A stretch of 64,000 bases of DNA from Acanthopleura granulata (lineage: Eukaryota > Mollusca > Polyplacophora > Chitonida > Chitonidae): NCBI GenBank assembly GCA_016165875.1, contig JABBOT010000002.1, forward strand, positions 36,483,868 through 36,547,867. The letters run 5' to 3'. The position numbers and the translations under genes were made by a program. Below the pieces are notes generated by a model. It was not told where the DNA came from and searched no databases. It worked only from the letters and a program-made list of their open reading frames with translations. Positions 12,601 to 22,430 of the stretch are shown here, piece by piece. Every line of letters starts with the position of its first letter. Position 1 is the stretch's first letter.

Positions 12601-15600
12601 TGCCTACTTTGTTTAAATGTTGTCCGCTCGTTTAACTTCATCTTGACCTATGTGTAAGGTCTCTCTCCTTCCTGTCTTCCCCAGGTTGTGGAGGGGTATG
12701 GTCAGACAGAGGCCACCGCTGGCATCACTTTCCAACTTCCAGGAGAGTATTCGGCAGGTGATATTACCATCTCTCAGTCATTATAAGGTTAACAGAATCT
12801 TTTGACTGTGACATTAGTTATAGGGTACTGTAGAATGTAAATTGCTTTGTTAAGTGGGTGTGCTAGAACGTGTGCACCTCATTGAGCTAATGATGTGATC
12901 ATCATAATTGATCACAAAAAAGAAGCTTATGCGAAAGCAGTGGTTAGATGATGTGGTTGTACCTGATGGGTTTGGTCCCCAAGCAGATTTTGGAAATCTG
13001 GAATTTCTCCAGTTGTTTGGAAATGTTTTCAGTTGAAGTTTCCATGTTGTGTACTTTTTTCCAGGTAATGTTGGAGGTCCTCTCCCGTGCAACTTTGTGA
13101 AGCTTGTGGATGTACCAGAAATGGATTACAATGCAGCTGATGGCAAAGGGGAGGTAAGCTAGTTTGTCAATTCTGAAGGCATCATAATCACCCAAGTCAG
13201 ACCTAAATATAGCTGTCAGGGACAGCGATGCCAGGGCTGAAGCCAACAGGGCCTGGATGTGCATGTCTGTAGTGTTTCTTTCCTTACATCGGCACATATA
13301 CAGTAGATGTGGAGCCCTTTGCACTTGAAGATTTTCAGGTTTTTTTCTGTAACAGATTTCATTCACGTCACCTGCAAATATGGGGTGAATTGCGCTTTCT
13401 TGCAGTTCCATCGCAGTTTCCAGGAAAACTGAACATTGCAAGAAAGATATAAGACCAGATTCGTGATGAGGACGTCAAACTACATCGGGTACCATGCTTT
13501 CAGTATTCGTACATGCATTTAATGCATGGTAGATGCATTATATTGACGTACATGTGCCAAATACAGTAAATTGGTCTTTTGTCAAATGCTGAAGCTCTGT
13601 AGATCCTGCATTTTTTAAGACAGCTCAAAGATTTTCAGCATGCATACAGAACATGCATAGTACTTTCCACTGAGCGGTCATGAGCGTTGCAGCTTTAACC
13701 ATTTTCTGTCACGTCACATGCAAATATGGGGGAAGTTGCGCTTTGTTGCACTTTGATAGCAATTTGCAAAATATGCATTCTAGCAAAGAAATAATTCACA
13801 TTCATGATCAGGACGTCAGACTATGTCAAACCAGGTAGCATGTTAAGAAGACTCAAAATTCAAAATTTTTGTGCTCATGTGACATCACTCCTTTTTCCAG
13901 CCATTTGCTCACACATTACATTCTGTTTCCTACCAAATAATGCAAAGGCAACAGTTGTTACATATGCAAAATTTCAGGTCAGTCGGACTGAGGGTTCGGA
14001 AAAAAATTTTGCTATCAATATGGCGGCTAGGTCATGTGACCTGGGACGCCTAAAGTTTCAATCGTGAAACACAGTTCTTATTCCTAATACATACTTAAAT
14101 TTGCCATGCCATTTTAGCCGTGCAAGTTTTTCAGTTTTGAAACTTGCAAAAATGGTGATTTTTTTCTTTGGTTTGTACTACTTCTGGTGTCCTGACGTTT
14201 CTGGTTATGTAAAATTTGTCTTCATGCCTTGTGATGATATTAGGCCTTAAGACAGCGTCACCAGCTTCATTGGTTATTTAGATATACCCACTTTTGCATT
14301 TGATGACGTCACTTCAGATTTCCCAAAATTTGCATATCTGGAATTGGCGTGCGAAACTTCATCAGGTAGGACTATGTATAAGACATACAGATGTAGAAAT
14401 TATTAGCAGAGAACAAATTTTTTGGTCACATGACATATTCACCCAGTAGTGAGCTTGTACAATTTTCAGTGCAGAAAGTTTTCGTTATTACCCTGAATGT
14501 ACCTATGCTTTGTGCGACAACAGTTTGAATTTCAACTCAGTGGCATCAGCCGTTCTGGAGAAGAAGATGTTGAAAGGTTTTCGTCAAAACCCAATATAGC
14601 CGCCAAGTCACGTGATCAAAAGCTTCCAGAAGTAAAGGTGCAAAACTTCAGGTCTGTAGCTGAAACGTAGTGAAATTTTATAACTGTGCGACTTGCCGTT
14701 TTCTCTGGAAACGCGGGACAAAATTGTGGAGAATAATAACAATAATCTGAACGAAAACAAAAGGGATTCAAGCCTGAATGGCTTGAACCCCTAAAACAAA
14801 AGATATTGTGATGTTATTTTCACTTATTCATTGGTGGATACTCTTATACCATACCATATGATTATAACCGACTTCACTGCATGCATTTTGTGTACTGTTT
14901 GTTTTAGTTTTTTTTTTCTTTCCCAGGGATGTGTGAAAGTACAAGGATGCCATTATCTCCCAGCTAACCCCTTTATGAAGTATTGTTTGAAAATCTAGTG
15001 GTTTCTTTTTCTTGTTTTTAAATAGATCTGTGCCAAAGGTCCCAATGTTTTCAGTGGTTACTATAAAAACCGTGAGGAGACGGACAAGGTTATGGACAGC
15101 GATGGATGGCTCCACACTGGAGATATTGGCATGTGGCTACCAGTAAGTACATTGCATACTGCACCATCTGCATTTCATATGGTTCTAGTCTAAGTTATTT
15201 AATTTTAAAGCTTTAAAGATACATGTACTAGCATTTCATATAATCTATAACACTTTCTTGTGAACATGTTCAAACTATGGATTAACCTGTATAGTTACAG
15301 ATCTTTGACAGTTGCAAATTTACCACACTCTGCTGGCGTTGTGAATTTGGCATCTTTAAATCAGGTTCTGAGATGTTATTGGCATAGAATTTGTTTCTCC
15401 ATTAGCTTCAAAATGAATTGATGCAGAAACATCATTTTTAAGGCTATCTAACCTGTTATGGATGTAATTCTGGTTGTCATAGTGTGAGGAATATTTTTTT
15501 TAATGTGACATCAAACAAGAAACAAATATACAACTAAGCCAATCAAATTTATAGTCATGCTGATTTTTTAGAACATGCCGAAGCCTTTGTGTGTTCAAAA

Positions 15601-18600
15601 AGCTGTTTCTTTTTGTACATTGGTGATATTTTTTCCCCAACAGAATGGAACTTTGAAAATAATTGATAGGAAGAAGAATATATTTAAGCTTGCTCAGGTA
15701 TGTATGTGACTGTGGGAGGTAATCCGACAGACCTTTCACCAGAAGGACCAGCCGTTGATGTAAAAAATATTATCATGTATATGTAATTAAGTAGCCCCCT
15801 CAGAATTTGTTTGGCTTTATGTGCTCCACATGTTTTTGAATTTGTTCAGTAACCTGAAGGAATCTGATCAAGGTTACAAACTATATAAACGAGACATATA
15901 GGTTTGGGGAATTTTTTTTCATTTTTTACTTGTGGGCTGAAAACCTTGTTAGCAAGTTTCTGAGAAAACAGTTGTTTCAGATTTCATGAAACTCGGTATA
16001 TTTCATTGCCACACTAAGGCTGTGAACTGAAAGACATTTGACTAAAATCGATCCAAAGGTAAAGGTCATGCAGGAGGTGAATGTTGACAAAAGACCTTTT
16101 CCCTTAGTGTATATACATGCCTTTTTATTTCAGCATGTGATATATATAACTGAGGAATTTGTTCCGTACTTATCATGCGGTTAAGTGTCGTCACTCATAG
16201 GCTAAAAATCTTGATACCATGTTCCTGAGAAAAACGTTATTTAAAATTTTCAATATGTCATCACTACACTAAGGTTACAAACTATATGACTTTTGACGAA
16301 AATTGGGTCAAGGTCATATAGAAGTTTAAGCTTTTGATGAAAAGTTACCTTGTTCGAAATTTCTCTGTTTTTGATCTTGTTTTAAATCTTCATTTAGGTT
16401 TTATGTTTATGTAAAGTTTTTCTCTACATCATATAGGGGTTATAATGTTAATTGTTAAAGTACTAAAGATCGCAAAAGTTTAAAAATGCTAACAAATTCT
16501 ACTTTCCCCATATATTATTAATGAAAAACTAGTTCTTTTCCCCCAGATTTCCTCACACCATAATGGTGGCCACCGCCGTATAAGTGAAATATTCTTGAGT
16601 ACGAGGTTAAACCCCAATCAAACAAACAAATATTTTCTAGTTCTCACCCTGATTTGTAGATGTATTTCTCTGGTACATGTCTGTATTTACATACAGATTG
16701 TCATGAAATGAATAGCCTCCTCTTAACAGACATATACATGATTGAATATCTTATGTTGCATTTCTTAATCAGTTTTAAACTTGGAACTGTCTTGTTGAAG
16801 TGCAGCCAATTGTCTGCTGTTGACAGTTATGCTCTGTTATCTTTCAGGGTGAGTATGTGGCTCCAGAGAAGTGTGAGAATGTGTATCTGAGAAGCCGTTA
16901 CATTTCCCAGGCATTTGTTCATGGGAACAGCCTCAAGGTTTGTAAAATATTCTTTAGTACGACATAAAACACCAGTCAAGTAAATAAATCAAGGTTTATG
17001 TTGTATTCATTCATAGTTTGAAAATCCTTGATGGCAGGTAGTTAATATTGTTGATTCTGGGTGGCTAAACATTGATATTAAGATGCTGATCATTGTTGCC
17101 AGGCTTGTTATCACATCGGTTTGATGTTGGCAAGACATCAGTCTGCTGCTTGATTAACAGATGTGCATCTGCCAGTGTCAAGCTGATATTGGCTGATCCC
17201 ATTGCAATATTATTTTGACAGCATTGGATGGATGTGGGTAACGCATCACTTTGTGCCTCTGCCATGTGATATATAGAATACTGATCATTGATCTCAATAC
17301 GCTGGTTATTGAGATGTCAATATGCTGGTTTTTTAATTTATTTTGGGCCAGTAAGAAACATATCCTTTATTGCCGTAAGCTCATATAGCTGTCAGAAGAT
17401 GGGGACATTTTATTGACCCGATATTAGCTGGTTGACATGAATTGGGCCCTTCGCTCTCTAGTGATGAAATGTCAAGCCATACTCCTTCCTATCTGTCTTC
17501 GACCTGCTATTTGTGCAGCCAAAATCTGTACACTCTGGCATCCTACCAGCTCTTCGTTCTTCTGTGAACTGACAAAACAGGAGACGGCAGCCAACCGTCC
17601 GTAATCGAGTTGAATTCGCATTCAAATCTAAAATAAAATGTGATGATCGTTATTAAAATCTTCAAACCATACTCTTTTACTACAAATTACTCCATACTTC
17701 CCTGGTCTTCCCTTAATGTTTCAAATTTGTACAGTGGATATTGTTGTTCCAGATGTACATTTACAGTCATGTTGCCTTGTTGTAGACGTGTACCATGGGT
17801 ATTGTTGTGCCTGACATGGACGTCTTCCTGGGCCAATACTGTAGTGCACTACTACCTCATGTTTGTGTTACCTGTACACTTATAGTCATGTTGCCTTGTT
17901 GCAGACATGTACCATGGGTATTGTTGTGCCTGACATGGACGTCTTCCTGGGCCAATACTGTAGTGCACTACTACCTCATGTTTGTGTTACCTGTACACTT
18001 ATAGTCATGTTGCCTTGTTGCAGACGTGTACCGTGGGTATTGCCTGACATGGATGTCTTCCTGGGTCAGTACTGTAGTGCACTACTACCTCATATTTGTG
18101 TTACCTGTACACTTATAGTCATGTTGCCTTGTTGCAGACGTGTACCGTGGGTATTGTTGTGCCTGACATGGACGTCTTCCTGGGCCAATACTGTAGTGCA
18201 CTACTACCTCATGTTTGTGTTACCTGTACACTTATAGTCATGTTGCCTTGTTGCAGACGTGTACCGTGGGTATTGCCTGACATGGATGTCTTCCTGGGTC
18301 AGTACTGTAGTGCACTACTACCTCATATTTGTGTTACCTGTACACTTATAGTCATGTTGCTTTGTTGCAGACGTGTACCGTGGGTATTGTTGTGCCTGAC
18401 ATGGATGTCTTTCCAGGGCTGCTAAAGGAACTAGGCCTATCCGGTGATGCTGAAGAGCTCTGCTCACACAAGGTTCTAGCTTTCTACCAGCTTCTACCTA
18501 CTTATGCATTTATTAATTTATTTGATTGTTGTTTAATGTGCTATACTCAAGAATTTTTCACTTTCACAGTGGTGATCGGTTTTATGGGTGGATGAAGCTG

Positions 18601-19801
18601 ATATGATTTGGGTAAATCAAAATTTTGCAAGTTACTGAAAAGCTTTCCTACATGTGATGTGGATATATGCAAGCCACTTGAATAGTAGAACACACAAATG
18701 CCACAAAATATTATCAGTTGTTTGATGTCACTAAGGCCCAGCAAGCAGTGAGAGTGGGGAAAGCTACAATTGCCTGTCCAAGGTTTGAACCCACACCTTT
18801 GTGTGTCCTAGTGATCGAAATCCAAGCACCTGTGACCACTAGGCCATGGCCTGCTCCCCATACTACTTACATATATATGTATATGACATACAATAGGTTG
18901 TGACATTTGATTTGATTGGTGTTTAACATCGTACTCAAGAATATTTCACTTACACAGCGGCTACCAGCATTATAGTGAGAGGAAAGCAGACAGAGCACCT
19001 GGTGATTGTACCATACCAATACCAATACTACCACAGGCTTGATGATTATCCAGCATGGGTCGCACAGCCAGTCTCTTCTTTTGTTATGAAAGTAAACCAG
19101 AACTTTGTTTTTGTACAGTCTACAATGTTGCAGTTTTCTAAAGTTTTGTTGACCAGACTGGTTCAGTGTAAAGATTAGAATGATTCTGTTAATCCCTCAC
19201 ATGCAAATTCCTGTAGGAAGCCAGAATTACAAGCATTGCACTATGCAGACACACAGATTCACCATTTATATGATTTTCTGTTGTGTGTTAATAGGATGTG
19301 AAGAAATATATATTTGATGATATGAAGAAGAACGGAAAAGAGGCTGGGTTGCATTCCTTTGAATTGGTAAAATAGTTCACTTATTTGTTAGGTCTTTTGA
19401 ATGTGAGGCGTTTTGTCAACTAGTGGAAAACTTGGGGTGTTATTGTTTTCAAGTTGCAATCCCTCTGTGTAAAATAACTGTTCTCGTAAATGTAAATTGA
19501 AGGGAAAGCGAAGTTAGAAAGATCAGAAACAACTCATCAACTTGTACAACATCTTGGTTAAAGGCACGTTACATGGGAAAATATGCTGTACACAAGTATT
19601 TTATGAATTTTCCCGTCTTCCTGCCTTGTATAAATCATATTGTTCTAATTTTGTTTGCAGGTGAAGGACATTTTTATCTCTCCAGAGCCATTCACATCAA
19701 AAAATGGTTGTCTTACCCCAACATTTAAGAACAAACGCCCAGCATTGTTGAAGAAATTCAGTAAACAGATTGAGGAGATGTATGAGAGAATAGGCCAGTA
19801 A
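3674..19801 (+). CDS. ACSL: Long-chain-fatty-acid-CoA ligase (ACSL1/5/6 type), 21 exons
   Basis: Activates long-chain fatty acids to acyl-CoA using ATP, typically at the ER or outer mitochondrial membrane. Exons: 3674-3838, 4827-4935, 5362-5429, 6353-6454, 6884-6983, 7504-7676, 8369-8401, 9082-9133, 9875-9948, 10240-10317, 10921-11055, 11523-11605, 11832-11982, 12685-12757, 13065-13153, 15026-15142, 15644-15697, 16848-16937, 18371-18472, 19295-19366, 19661-19801. They join in phase to 2061 nt (686 aa), close to the 680-700 aa usual for the family. A hydrophobic anchor lies at about residues 13-35. The P-loop YTSGTTG is at 262-268, followed by [15 protein letters not shown] is at 445-450. The FACS signature runs from DGWLHTGD (521-528) through IDRKK (541-545) to [12 protein letters not shown]. 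The C-terminus matches the family (GLHSFE, NGCLTPT, KRP). The ATG chosen precedes the anchor. Exons 2, 10 and 19 adjoin repeat arrays that copy their splice sites. The catalytic family is certain; which vertebrate paralogue is closest is not. Confidence 0.95.
4134..4350 (+). mobile_element. tRNA-derived SINE (diverged)
   Basis: In ACSL intron 1. The head GGGCCTCTGTGACC leads into GACCCAGGAGCCTC, then GGCTTCCTC and CTTCCTCCCACCATAAT, the order seen in other + copies. The 3' tail is diverged. Confidence 0.7.
4704..4841 (+). repeat. 22-bp minisatellite spanning the exon 2 splice acceptor of ACSL
   Basis: Six units at an exact 22-bp spacing (AG or its equivalent at 4715, 4737, 4759, 4781, 4803 and 4825). 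The unit is a TCTTGTTAG-type acceptor followed by the first bases of exon 2 (GATGGTGTTTATG). Five of six units keep the AG; the fifth has AT. The last AG (4825-4826) is the one that opens exon 2 in frame. Using the acceptor at 4761 would keep frame but read into TAG just before the normal exon start. Confidence 0.9.
5488..5716 (+). mobile_element. tRNA-derived SINE
   Basis: In ACSL intron 3. The head has a box-B-like GCGAGTTCAAGTTTAG; the body has CTTCCACCATAACACTGG and GTGAAATATTCGTGAGTA; it ends in an AATCAATAGATAAAC tail. Confidence 0.75.
8542..8806 (-). mobile_element. tRNA-derived SINE, near full length
   Basis: In ACSL intron 7. TATTTATTTATTTGATTTAT tail, ACTCAAGAATAT core, GGGGGAAACCCACGACCATC block, AAGCCAGCATGAGCT and box-B-complement GCTTGAACTCA, ending with a GGCTCCTGGGTCATTGAGC head. 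Confidence 0.82.
10294..10540 (+). repeat. 70-74-bp tandem repeat spanning the exon 10 splice donor of ACSL
   Basis: Four units begin at 10294, 10364, 10438 and 10512. Each contains the end of exon 10 (CATATGTTTGAGAGAGGTTC or close) plus following intron. Units 1-3 keep the donor CAG|GTAATG (introns would open at 10318, 10388, 10462). Unit 4 has CAG|ATTATG and no donor. Extending past the first donor reads GTA ATG TCA TGA, a stop three codons later, so only the first donor gives a full-length protein. Confidence 0.9.
13357..13850. repeat. Two diverged copies of an intronic repeat (ACSL intron 15)
   Basis: About 13357-13500 and 13705-13850 share CACGTCAC(C/A)TGCAAATATGGGG, TTGCGCTTT(C/G)TTGCA and TGAT(G/C)AGGACGTCA(A/G)ACTA in the same order and orientation, about 345 bp apart. 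The rest of the intron to about 14740 is similar in style (CATGTGACCTGG, CACATGACAT). It ends near a hairpin, GGGATTCAAGCC at 14763-14774 pairing with GGCTTGAACCC at 14780-14790. This looks like an old mobile element of unknown class. Confidence 0.6.
15920..16350. repeat. Two diverged direct copies in ACSL intron 17
   Basis: A block of about 150 bp (TGAGAAAACAGTTGTTT, CACACTAAGG, then TTTGACTAAAATCGATCCAA) recurs about 250-300 bp later as TGAGAAAAACGTTATTT, TACACTAAGG and TTTTGACGAAAATTGGGTCA. Divergence is substantial, so it is an old repeat. No coding potential is seen. Confidence 0.55.
16545..16632 (+). mobile_element. SINE 3' fragment
   Basis: Truncated copy in ACSL intron 17, keeping CACACCATAATGGTGGCC, AAGTGAAATATTCTTGAGTA and the CAATCAAACAAACAAAT tail. 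A second short tail fragment lies at about 16945-16991. Confidence 0.7.
17740..18420 (+). repeat. 114/119-bp tandem array copying the exon 19 acceptor of ACSL
   Basis: Six copies of the exon 19 start (ACGTGTACC or one-base variants) begin at 17786, 17905, 18024, 18138, 18257 and 18371, giving spacings of 119, 119, 114, 119 and 114 bp. The short units (starting 18024 and 18257) lack 5 bp and share other variants (GATGTC, GGGTCAG, CATATTT), so a two-unit block was itself duplicated. Each copy follows a TTGCAG or TTGTAG acceptor. Only the last copy continues into the family-consistent VGIVVPD exon and a proper donor at 18473. Acceptors 3 and 5 hit TGA within eight codons; 1 and 4 hit later stops. 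Confidence 0.92.
18506..18600 (-). mobile_element. SINE tail fragment
   Basis: Just after ACSL exon 19: TTTATTTGATTGTTGTTTAA, then ACTCAAGAATTTTTCACTTT and a diverged core. It lacks the tRNA-like head. Confidence 0.6.
18905..19015 (-). mobile_element. SINE tail fragment
   Basis: TTTGATTTGATTGGTGTTTA, ACTCAAGAATATTTCACTTA, then CCAGCATTATAGTGAGAGGA. It is truncated before the head. With the neighbouring fragment, two partial copies in the same orientation flank about 300 bp. Confidence 0.65.
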
Positions 19802-20083
19802 GACAGATGCCAATTGGTGGTAAAGGTTTGGGGACCATTTTATCCAAGCATACATTTACATCTTGCTGAACAGACTGACCATGTGTGAGAGAATGCTGAC
19901 AGGCCAGTGAAGTAAGCCATTGCTCATGTGTGATAAAGGTTCAGAGATTATTTCTGCCAAGCGTACTTTTACGACATCGAAAGCATGCACGGGCCAACTT
20001 TACTGTGGGCATTGCCATTTGTAAATTACGCAGCTATTTCTATCCACATAGTGCTCATAAGATATGTATTTCACGCGCAAAGA

Positions 20084-20149
20084 AAAAACTCACCTCCATC
20101 GACAATTGCATGCACTTTGCACTGCACACATCAATGGAGGTGAGTTTTT
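20084..20149. repeat. 16-bp perfect inverted repeat (stem-loop) in the ACSL 3' region
   Basis: AAAAACTCACCTCCAT (20084-20099) pairs exactly with ATGGAGGTGAGTTTTT (20134-20149), with a 34-base loop rich in TGCA steps. It could be an RNA hairpin in the 3' UTR or the ends of a small foldback element. Confidence 0.75.
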
Positions 20150-21514
20150 AGCTTAGTAAAAATATGAAAGTTAATTTTCAAGATGTATGGAAATGTATTT
20201 TAGTGATTTGTTTGTTTAATGACATATGGCAATATTTTAAAGGGTTTGTAAAATGTGCATTTTGTTTAGCAGCTTTAGAATGAATGTACATTGGATGTGA
20301 ACTTGTCCAGTTGAAAGAACAAATTAATCATACGTATCTTTTATGTGTCACAAATTTGTTTTCTAATGATATAAGAAAGAGATAAACTGAACTTATCATT
20401 CTTAAGTCACTGTATAAAAATTTGTGAGCTTTTTCCAAAAGTTGGTGAATTTTAGCTACATTTATTATGTACATTTTTACAGATGTAGTGAAGTACAATT
20501 ATGTATTCAAAGGTTTTTGACAAAAGTTTATACATGCTCTGATGCTTGTGTCTGGAGATATATTTCTAGGGTGCTATTTTGATATCAAGGATTTCATTTT
20601 GAGTGCAGGCCATGATTTCATTATTATACATTTTCATTATGTCCTTTACAATGCTACTGCATCAAAGACACCACATGGTCATGGTTAAGTTTTTATTTAC
20701 GTAGTGGGTTGTGGGGGGGGGGGGGGGCAGGATAGATTTTGGACTTTGATTGTGGTACGTCAACTGATTACAGCTTTAGTGGTATGGTGTGCAAAAGACA
20801 AAGTCTCTCTTGATGTGATAAGTAAAATTTCTGTGTATTGAGACAGTCTCAAGTAGTCTTGATCTGGGAAGATTTACTCCTGTTTGTGCTGCTTCATTTG
20901 AAATGGAATTCTCTGACAGGCTACACAAAAGGGTCCAAATCGCAGTAAAAACGCTCCTGCTGTGCTGTTTCCTGTTATGACGCTATAGTGCTTGTGCATT
21001 ACCTATATGTTTTGTGAGCACACATACAGCTAAAGGTGTGACAGGCTACTGAGAAAGAACAAAAGAGTACTCAGCTTTGGACCTTTTGTTGTTAAAGGCG
21101 GGAAGAAGTTTTACAAGCTCTTCATTGGAACGACTTTAATGTGGGTCATTCTAGTAAGACAAGTAGATTTTATGAACAACATATTGGAGAAGAAAAAATT
21201 TTTGTAACACTTATACATAATGTTTATACCATGAGATATAATTAACAGGAACAGTATTTGCGAAAATCACAGCTGTTGAATAAGGCTTGATATAAAGTTC
21301 TATATTGTGTCCACTTTTTAGCTGACATTTTATCGCAGGTAATTACATGTGCATATGATTGTGGATCGTAGGGTAGATCCACCAGCTAATAGATATCTGA
21401 TATTGAGGAAGCTGATTCCATGGACTAATACCTTTGATAGGTGTTAATTTAATGTAACTGTGATAGATTTATCTGTAATATGATGTACTATACAATTTGA
21501 ATATTATTAGTTTT

Positions 21515-21520
21515 AATAAA
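21515..21520 (+). terminator. Candidate polyadenylation signal AATAAA (proximal, ACSL)
   Basis: Exact AATAAA hexamer about 1.7 kb after the ACSL stop codon, in AT-rich sequence. It is one of two candidates before the convergent gene; which is used cannot be told from sequence. Confidence 0.4.
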
Positions 21521-22413
21521 TAGTTACCAGTGTGCTGGAAGAGGTAGAATGAGAGGATCATACCTATACTGGCTCTTGAGTTTATTGAGATTTTCAAGGC
21601 CCTAAAGGGGAAGACCACGCAAAAAGAAAGTTATGGGGAGTGGAAAGACTATTAAAACTGTCTGAAAATATCTTCACTGATTTTTTTGGCCTAATTGACT
21701 GAGGTCAAATGTTTTCATTGTATGGTGGGTTATATGGGCCATATTGATAATATGCTTCACCAGTGACGTCAAGCTTACTTTTTCTTTGGCCCTAAAGTAG
21801 GAATTTATTGTCATAATAGCTTTTTCACACACAGGCAAGCATTAAAGGAGTACATTTGTTAACAACTTTATTCAGAGCTAGACGTAAAGCTGTACAGAAA
21901 GCTTCATGACATAACTGGTGAACTACATTATCAATATTGGCCATAAAATCCAAAAATAGAGACAAAACATTTGACTGTGCTTAATTTGGGGAAAAAAACA
22001 TCTTAAACAAATCAGTGAAGGATCAGTTTTCAGATATAGTTTTTAATCTTATCGTCTGATTGTCTTTGCACTCACTGTAAATTCATTTTTTGTGATCTTT
22101 CGCTTTAAAAGTCAATATTACATGTATAAATATAATACAGCATTCTGTCCTGAATGAATATGTAAACTACCCAAATGGTATCCATCTATCTCTACATGCA
22201 GTTTGTACTAAGGCTGAATGGTCCTTGAATATGCTGTGAAAAACAAAGGTTATTAGGTCATTTAAAGTCTTCAGAAGACTTCCTTTCACAGGTGAGAAGT
22301 CTGTGGAGACATGTATGTGCTTGCTATGTCAGTTCTGTAAGCACAAGGTTTCTCGCTGAATGAAATGGGAATGTAATTGTATATGTCTCAGTCGTGTGAT
22401 TCATTTATAGTGA

Positions 22414-22419
22414 AATAAA
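22414..22419 (+). terminator. Candidate polyadenylation signal AATAAA (distal, ACSL)
   Basis: Exact AATAAA hexamer about 2.6 kb after the stop codon. It would leave roughly 1.4 kb between the ACSL transcript and the predicted 3' end of the convergent RNA-binding gene. Confidence 0.4.
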
Positions 22420-22430
22420 ATTTCATAACC

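Larger units (their letters stand above)
19802..22430 (+). other. 3' UTR and downstream region of the ACSL gene
   Basis: No coding exon is visible. AATAAA signals at 21515-21520 and 22414-22419 on the + strand are plausible alternative polyadenylation sites. The stretch holds a stem-loop (20084-20149), a 15-base G run (20713-20727) and one copy of a dispersed repeat (about 20903-21130). The true 3' end is unknown without transcripts. Confidence 0.5.

Noticed and set aside
17786..18420. CRISPR-like array
   Set aside because: Units are contiguous 114/119-bp tandem repeats without unique spacers, and the DNA is eukaryotic.
17640..18595. Several overlapping 69-124 codon frames with repeated protein text
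   Set aside because: They are read-through of the 114/119-bp exon-acceptor array in shifting frames. Only the last unit joins ACSL in frame.
20713..20727. Long G runs (also 52674-52689, 63534-63546) and a C run at 32033-32044
   Set aside because: Simple homopolymers, prone to sequencing and assembly error; not strong enough to call quadruplex regulators.
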